A DNA stretch of 12,011 nt from Byssothecium circinans (Eukaryota > Ascomycota > Dothideomycetes > Pleosporales > Massarinaceae), in NCBI GenBank assembly GCA_010015675.1, contig ML977013.1, positions 446,750-458,760 of the forward strand, in the 5' to 3' direction. The notes beneath the pieces were generated by a model. That model worked only from the letters and a program-made list of their open reading frames with translations. It searched no databases and was not told the DNA's origin. Below are positions 8,437-12,011 of the stretch, piece after piece. The translations under genes were made by a program, and so were the position numbers. Numbering within the stretch: position 1 is the first letter of the stretch; every line of letters begins with the position of its first letter.

Positions 8437-10194
8437 ATGGACGCTTCGAGCGAGAAAAAGTCACTCTCGCAGCGTCCATCAGAGAGCGCCGAGTTGGGCA
8501 ACACGAGCGACGTGACCGTCAAGGATGCCGAGGAAGGCCAGTATCCCGTTGGCCTCAAGTTCGCCATTCTTGCCAGCGCCGCTCTCGTTGCCGTCTTCTT
8601 GATTGCACTGGATCAGGTAAGCGGACTTTTGTCCTTCTCTCCAAGTTCGTTCGCTAAATGGATTTCCAGACTATCATCGGTACCGCTATCCCCAAGATCA
8701 CAGACGAGTTTCACGGTCTCGAGGATGTGTCCTGGTACGCCGCCGCCTACTTCATGACCTTTGGTGCCGCCCATGCCTCTGCTGGCAAGCTGTACAAGTA
8801 CTGCAATCTGAAATGGAGCTTCCTCGGGTCTATGCTCGTCTTCGAAGTCGGCAGTTTAATTTGCGGCGTTGCACCAAACTCCAAGTCCCTTGTGGTCGGC
8901 CGCGCCATCGCGGGTCTGGGCGCTGCGGGTCTGTCCGTCGGCTCCACGAGTATCATTGCCCTCAGCACTCCGCCTCCAAAGCGACCAATGATGATGGGGT
9001 TGGTAGGGGCGACCTATGCCATCTCGGCCGTCATGGGCCCGCTGATCGGCGGTGCCTTCACCGAGACAACTACTTGGCGGTGGTGCTTCTACATTAACTT
9101 GCCCATTGGCGGTGTTTCCGCCCTCGCCCTCTTCTTCTTCTTGAACTTGTCAGCTTTCGCTGCACCTCCTGACATTCCTTGGACTCAAAAACTTCTCCAT
9201 CTTGACCCTGTCGGTATATCGTTGGCCATGGGAGCCATTACCTGCTTTATCCTTGGGCTGCAGTACGCAGGATCGACGCACCCATGGGACAGCAGTATCG
9301 TCATTGGCCTGATCGTTGGCTTTGTGTTGATCACTGCCGTTCTTGTCGCATGGGAGATATGGCTGGGCGAATATTCTATGATGTTGCCGCGCCTCTGGAA
9401 ACATCGCTGGCTCTACGCCACGGCCTCTTACCAGTTCTTCTTCATGGGAAGCTACATCGTCCTCCTATACTACCTGCCCATCTACTTCCAGAGCATTCTC
9501 GGCGCGGGCCCTATTCGATCCGGCGTCGACAACCTCCCTCTCGTGCTAGCTGCTTCCGTCTTCGCCCTCGTTGGTGGAGCCGTAGTCATGAAGACCGGCC
9601 GCGCTCAGCAGGTTATGCTTGTCTCATCTGGGCTGACCACGGTTGCCATCGGCCTCATCTACACGCTCGATGTGGGAAGCTCCACCGGGAAGTGGGCTGG
9701 TTATCAGTTGTTCGTCGGCATCGTCCTGGCCTTCGGTATCATGCACGGCTTGAGCATTGTACAAGCCAATGTCGATGCGGAGGATATCTCAGCCGTCACT
9801 GCTAACCTATTGTGTACGTATCATCCTAATTCCTGAACATACTACAAGATCCCGTGCTGATCCAATCCTACCTCTAGTCTTCCAGACGGTCGGAGGCGCG
9901 TTCAGCACCTCGTCGGGTCAGGCGGCATTCATCAACCAACTGCTCGCGGAACTGCCAAAGCTTGCGCCCACGGTCAACCCTGGCCTTGTTATTATCACGG
10001 GTGCTACGGAGCTGCACAACGTATTCCCGCCGGACGTTCTTCCCGGCGTCCTCCAGGCATACATGAACGGCATCAAGGCTGCCTTCGCGGTTGGGGTCGG
10101 TTTCGCCGGTACTGCCTTCATCTCCTCTATCTTCATCCCCTGGAAGAAGCTGCCAACCCATGTCGAGGGCGAACCCATGGTCATGGTAGTCTGA
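8437..10194 (+). CDS. Major facilitator superfamily exporter, DHA2-type (14 TM), three exons
   Basis: Proton-coupled drug or toxin exporter of the plasma membrane, of the kind that pumps out cluster metabolites. Exons: 8437-8616, 8670-9813, 9878-10194, together 1641 nt or 546 residues. Introns of 53 and 64 nt split LDQ/TIIG and LL-FFQTVGG, and the splice choice restores both conserved runs. The ATG has good context (CAGCCATGG). A hydrophilic, charged cytosolic tail of about 42 residues comes before TM1. Motifs: LDQTIIGTAIP at 58-68 (TM1 motif of DHA2 proteins), GRAIAGLGAAG (137-147), and motif C with its continuation, GPLIGGAFTETTTWRWCFY (from 183) and INLPIGG. FFQTVGGAF-STSSGQ in the C-terminal half is typical of 14-TM fungal toxin pumps. 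It points away from the regulator fragment and may share its promoter. The cargo is unknown. Confidence 0.92.
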
Positions 10195-10525
10195 TTGAAG
10201 CAGCTTGCATTTGGGAGGCGCTATGCATTGCAACGCCCAGCGGGCATGCAACTTGCAAAAGCAAATCATTGCTTCATCTTGGTAAGTCACACGTGTATCA
10301 TCAGTCTTGGAATCGGAGCGGAACATCCTTGTGGTGTGATAACATGGGCGGGATGTCCAAATCACGTCCAAACGAGTGGGAAGAAAAGATTTGCTTGACT
10401 GATGGAGCAGCAACTGCTCTTAGGTACTATAGAAGGTGGCTGGGCAGTGACTGGTGTCAGCTATGTGACCCACTTCAAACTTTCAATCGAACGTAGAATG
10501 CTTAGAGCCTTAATGTTGGCCTGTA

Positions 10526-10539
10526 CTATAAATTTATAG
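10526..10539. repeat. 14-bp perfect palindrome CTATAAATTTATAG
   Basis: Self-complementary A/T-rich sequence in the spacer after the exporter. It could be a weak cruciform or a protein site. No function can be assigned. Confidence 0.6.
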
Positions 10540-10694
10540 AAGTGCTTTGATCTTCCGATGATTCATATTCACCTGCAATCGAACCATTGTCTCACTGATA
10601 CTTGAATCGTCAACTACGAGTCTAGTAGGATGATGCACTACACTGGTGCGCATCTGACAGCCCTCGCCACAGGAACCGCGAGGTGGCCAACACA

Positions 10695-10795
10695 GAACCT
10701 CGCAGACTGACTTATCGTTCAACGTTGAAGCTTGTTCAGCTAACATTCAGTCCGTGAGTAGTCTCTGAGAGCGGAAAGGTTTGAACCTCGCAGAC
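10695..10795 (+). repeat. 13-bp direct repeat GAACCTCGCAGAC, two copies
   Basis: Exact copies lie at 10695-10707 and 10783-10795. Between them is a 12-bp palindrome TTCAACGTTGAA (10718-10729). The origin is unknown. Confidence 0.6.
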
Positions 10796-10844
10796 GACAA
10801 GTATGATTGATGTCGGAAGGCCTTGGTGTGGTGATGTTAAAATT

Positions 10845-10884
10845 TTCGGCGGTTTCGGCAAACGGCCCCCATGTTCGGCGGTTT
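10845..10884 (+). repeat. 11-bp direct repeat TTCGGCGGTTT, possible end region of the pogo-like element
   Basis: Exact copies lie at 10845-10855 and 10874-10884, separated by CGGCAAACGGCCCCCATG. Internal direct repeats inside terminal repeats are known for some fungal pogo elements such as Pot2. This could therefore be the left end of the element whose transposase starts about 610 bases downstream. The partner end is outside the window. Confidence 0.3.
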
Positions 10885-11497
10885 AGCAGCCACGAAATGT
10901 AGCCTAATTCAACAACTCGTACCGGTGCCCGTAGTAAGCGAGACTAGTCTCGCTAGCACTAACCCGATGCGCAACCCGGCATCCCGGCGGCGCATCCCTC
11001 ATTGGCAGCACACTGTACTACACACACAGTAACCAAATTCATAGTCAATGTTGACACCATCATAACTTGAGCCTCAAACAAGGCTGACGCAGCAGGGCCC
11101 CGGTAGAACTTAACGCACGTGAATCGCAGGCTGCTTTTGTGTAAAGTCAACCCTGGAATTAGTACCAAGGTAGAATGTGTTCAAAGTGGTCTCTGTATCA
11201 GAAGCATGTACACAAGTCAGTTGTATCAATAAGAAGGCTGGCGGGAGGTGGCTCCTGCCGTACAACACAGTGTACGATGGCCTCGTGTGTCAGATGCTGA
11301 CCTATAAGCGCTGCGCGTTTGAGCCTACTTGAGGGTTTGATTGGCTATGGTATTACTAAGGAAAGTGGCTTGGTCTGTACGTACACAAGCTCCTAAGCTA
11401 GCCGACCGGGTTCCTGCTCACCCGGGGTTCTTGGTCACCTCTCGAAATCAGCCACCCCTCTCAACGCTCGTGATTTCTCAACACTCAGCTACCCAAA

Positions 11498-12011
11498 ATG
11501 GAAAATCGCGAAGCAGCAATACAAGCAGCTATCTCTGATCTTATTTCTGGTGTTTATCCTAGCCAACGGGCTGCTGCGAAGGCGTACAATGTCCCGCAGT
11601 CTACTCTCTCAGCGCGTATACGCGGTACACAGAACAGCCAAAACAGCCACGTATACCAGCAGCGATTAACTCAACAACAAGAGGAGTTTCTCGTATAATG
11701 GATCCTCGAAGAAGACGCACGCGCTTTTCCTCCCTCCCACGCGCGCGCGCGAGAAATGGCGAATCGAATCCTACGGATGAATGGAGACGACAATCCTATT
11801 GGCAAACATTGGATATCCTGCTTTATTAAGCGCAACCCACGCGTCGCATCTATTGTGGGTAGAAAGATAGAGGCCTCACGGGCTGAGGCAGCAACACAGG
11901 AGCAGATAAGCGGGTTTCTTCGGCACTATGAGAGGCTGCGCGCAGAGCTGGGTATACAGGCTAAGGATACATGGAATATAGATGAGACTGGGAAGGCCCT
12001 AGGTGTATGTG
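11498..12011 (+). pseudogene. pogo/Fot1-type transposase, 5' part, with one in-frame stop, cut by the window edge
   Basis: The frame from ATG 11498 (ACCCAAAATGG context) encodes an N-terminal psq-type helix-turn-helix (about residues 5-48, with PSQRAAAKAYNVPQSTLSAR). It is interrupted by TAA at 11696-11698 (codon 67). The same frame then continues open to the right edge. Beyond the stop come the second, CENP-B/Tc5-like DNA-binding domain (PPSHARAREMANRIL, then GKHWISCFIKRNPRVASIVG, to about 120), a basic helical linker, and the start of the DDE_1 nuclease at TWNIDETGKALGVC, where Asp162 is the expected first catalytic acid. The two halves fit together without a frameshift, so the stop is most simply a point change. 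Family relatives have a Q-W pair near this point, and CAA to TAA is a C-to-T change at a CpA, as produced by RIP. A short intron cannot be fully excluded, but no clear donor/acceptor pair flanks the stop. Confidence 0.85.
11740..11751. repeat. (CG)6 simple repeat inside the transposase frame
   Basis: Six CG units encode part of the HARAR segment of the second DNA-binding domain. The tract is preserved in frame, with no slippage evident. Confidence 0.6.

Larger units (their letters stand above)
10195..11497. other. Gene-free spacer between the exporter and the pogo-like transposase
   Basis: I support no gene, tRNA or conserved motif on either strand here. The stretch contains short palindromes and direct repeats, listed separately. 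Its right-hand part is probably the leader of the pogo-like element. Confidence 0.5.

Noticed and set aside
8229..8657. 142-codon plus-strand frame covering the exporter start
   Set aside because: It is out of frame with the MFS exon 1, which has clear TM1 and DHA2 motifs.
11341..11538. 65-codon frame upstream of the pogo-like transposase
   Set aside because: It is out of frame with the HTH-containing transposase start and shows no family features.

Overview
The window looks like a piece of a filamentous ascomycete (Pezizomycotina) genome. The genes are split by 41-72 nt introns with GT...AG ends and CTAAC/CTGAC-type branch sites. The products are families typical of fungal accessory metabolism, and fungal-type DNA transposons sit at both ends. 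No prokaryotic operon structure, rRNA, tRNA or CRISPR array was seen. Gene models were built by hand from splice signals and remembered family motifs. No database search was possible.

Layout. (1) 1-615, minus: 5' part of a Tc1/mariner-type (DDE_3) transposase, open to the left edge. (2) About 616-2030: no intact gene, but 739-1137 (minus) carries a nucleotidyltransferase-like GG...D-x-D motif that looks like a relic. (3) 2145-4068, plus: four-exon GMC oxidoreductase with an apparent one-base deletion inside its FAD-binding signature. (4) 4165-5241, minus: two-exon short-chain dehydrogenase/reductase (SDR), convergent with the GMC gene. (5) 5242-5858: divergent promoter region. (6) 5859-7243, plus: three-exon Gfo/Idh/MocA-family dehydrogenase. 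(7) 7462-8037, minus: orphan reading frame resembling the C-terminal part of a fungal pathway-specific transcription factor, with no visible zinc-cluster domain. (8) 8437-10194, plus: three-exon, DHA2-type 14-TM major facilitator exporter. (9) 10195-11497: gene-free, with short direct repeats and palindromes. (10) 11498-12011, plus: 5' part of a pogo/Fot1-type transposase with one in-frame stop consistent with a CAA-to-TAA change.

Interpretation (inference). A flavin oxidoreductase, two NAD(P)-dependent oxidoreductases, a regulator fragment and an exporter lie together in about 8 kb. This is the usual tailoring, regulation and export set of a fungal secondary-metabolite cluster, but no PKS, NRPS, terpene synthase or other scaffold enzyme is visible. 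The window is therefore either the edge of a larger cluster or a decaying remnant. The GMC frameshift, the headless regulator and the transposons on both flanks favour decay, but a sequencing or assembly error has not been excluded for the frameshift.
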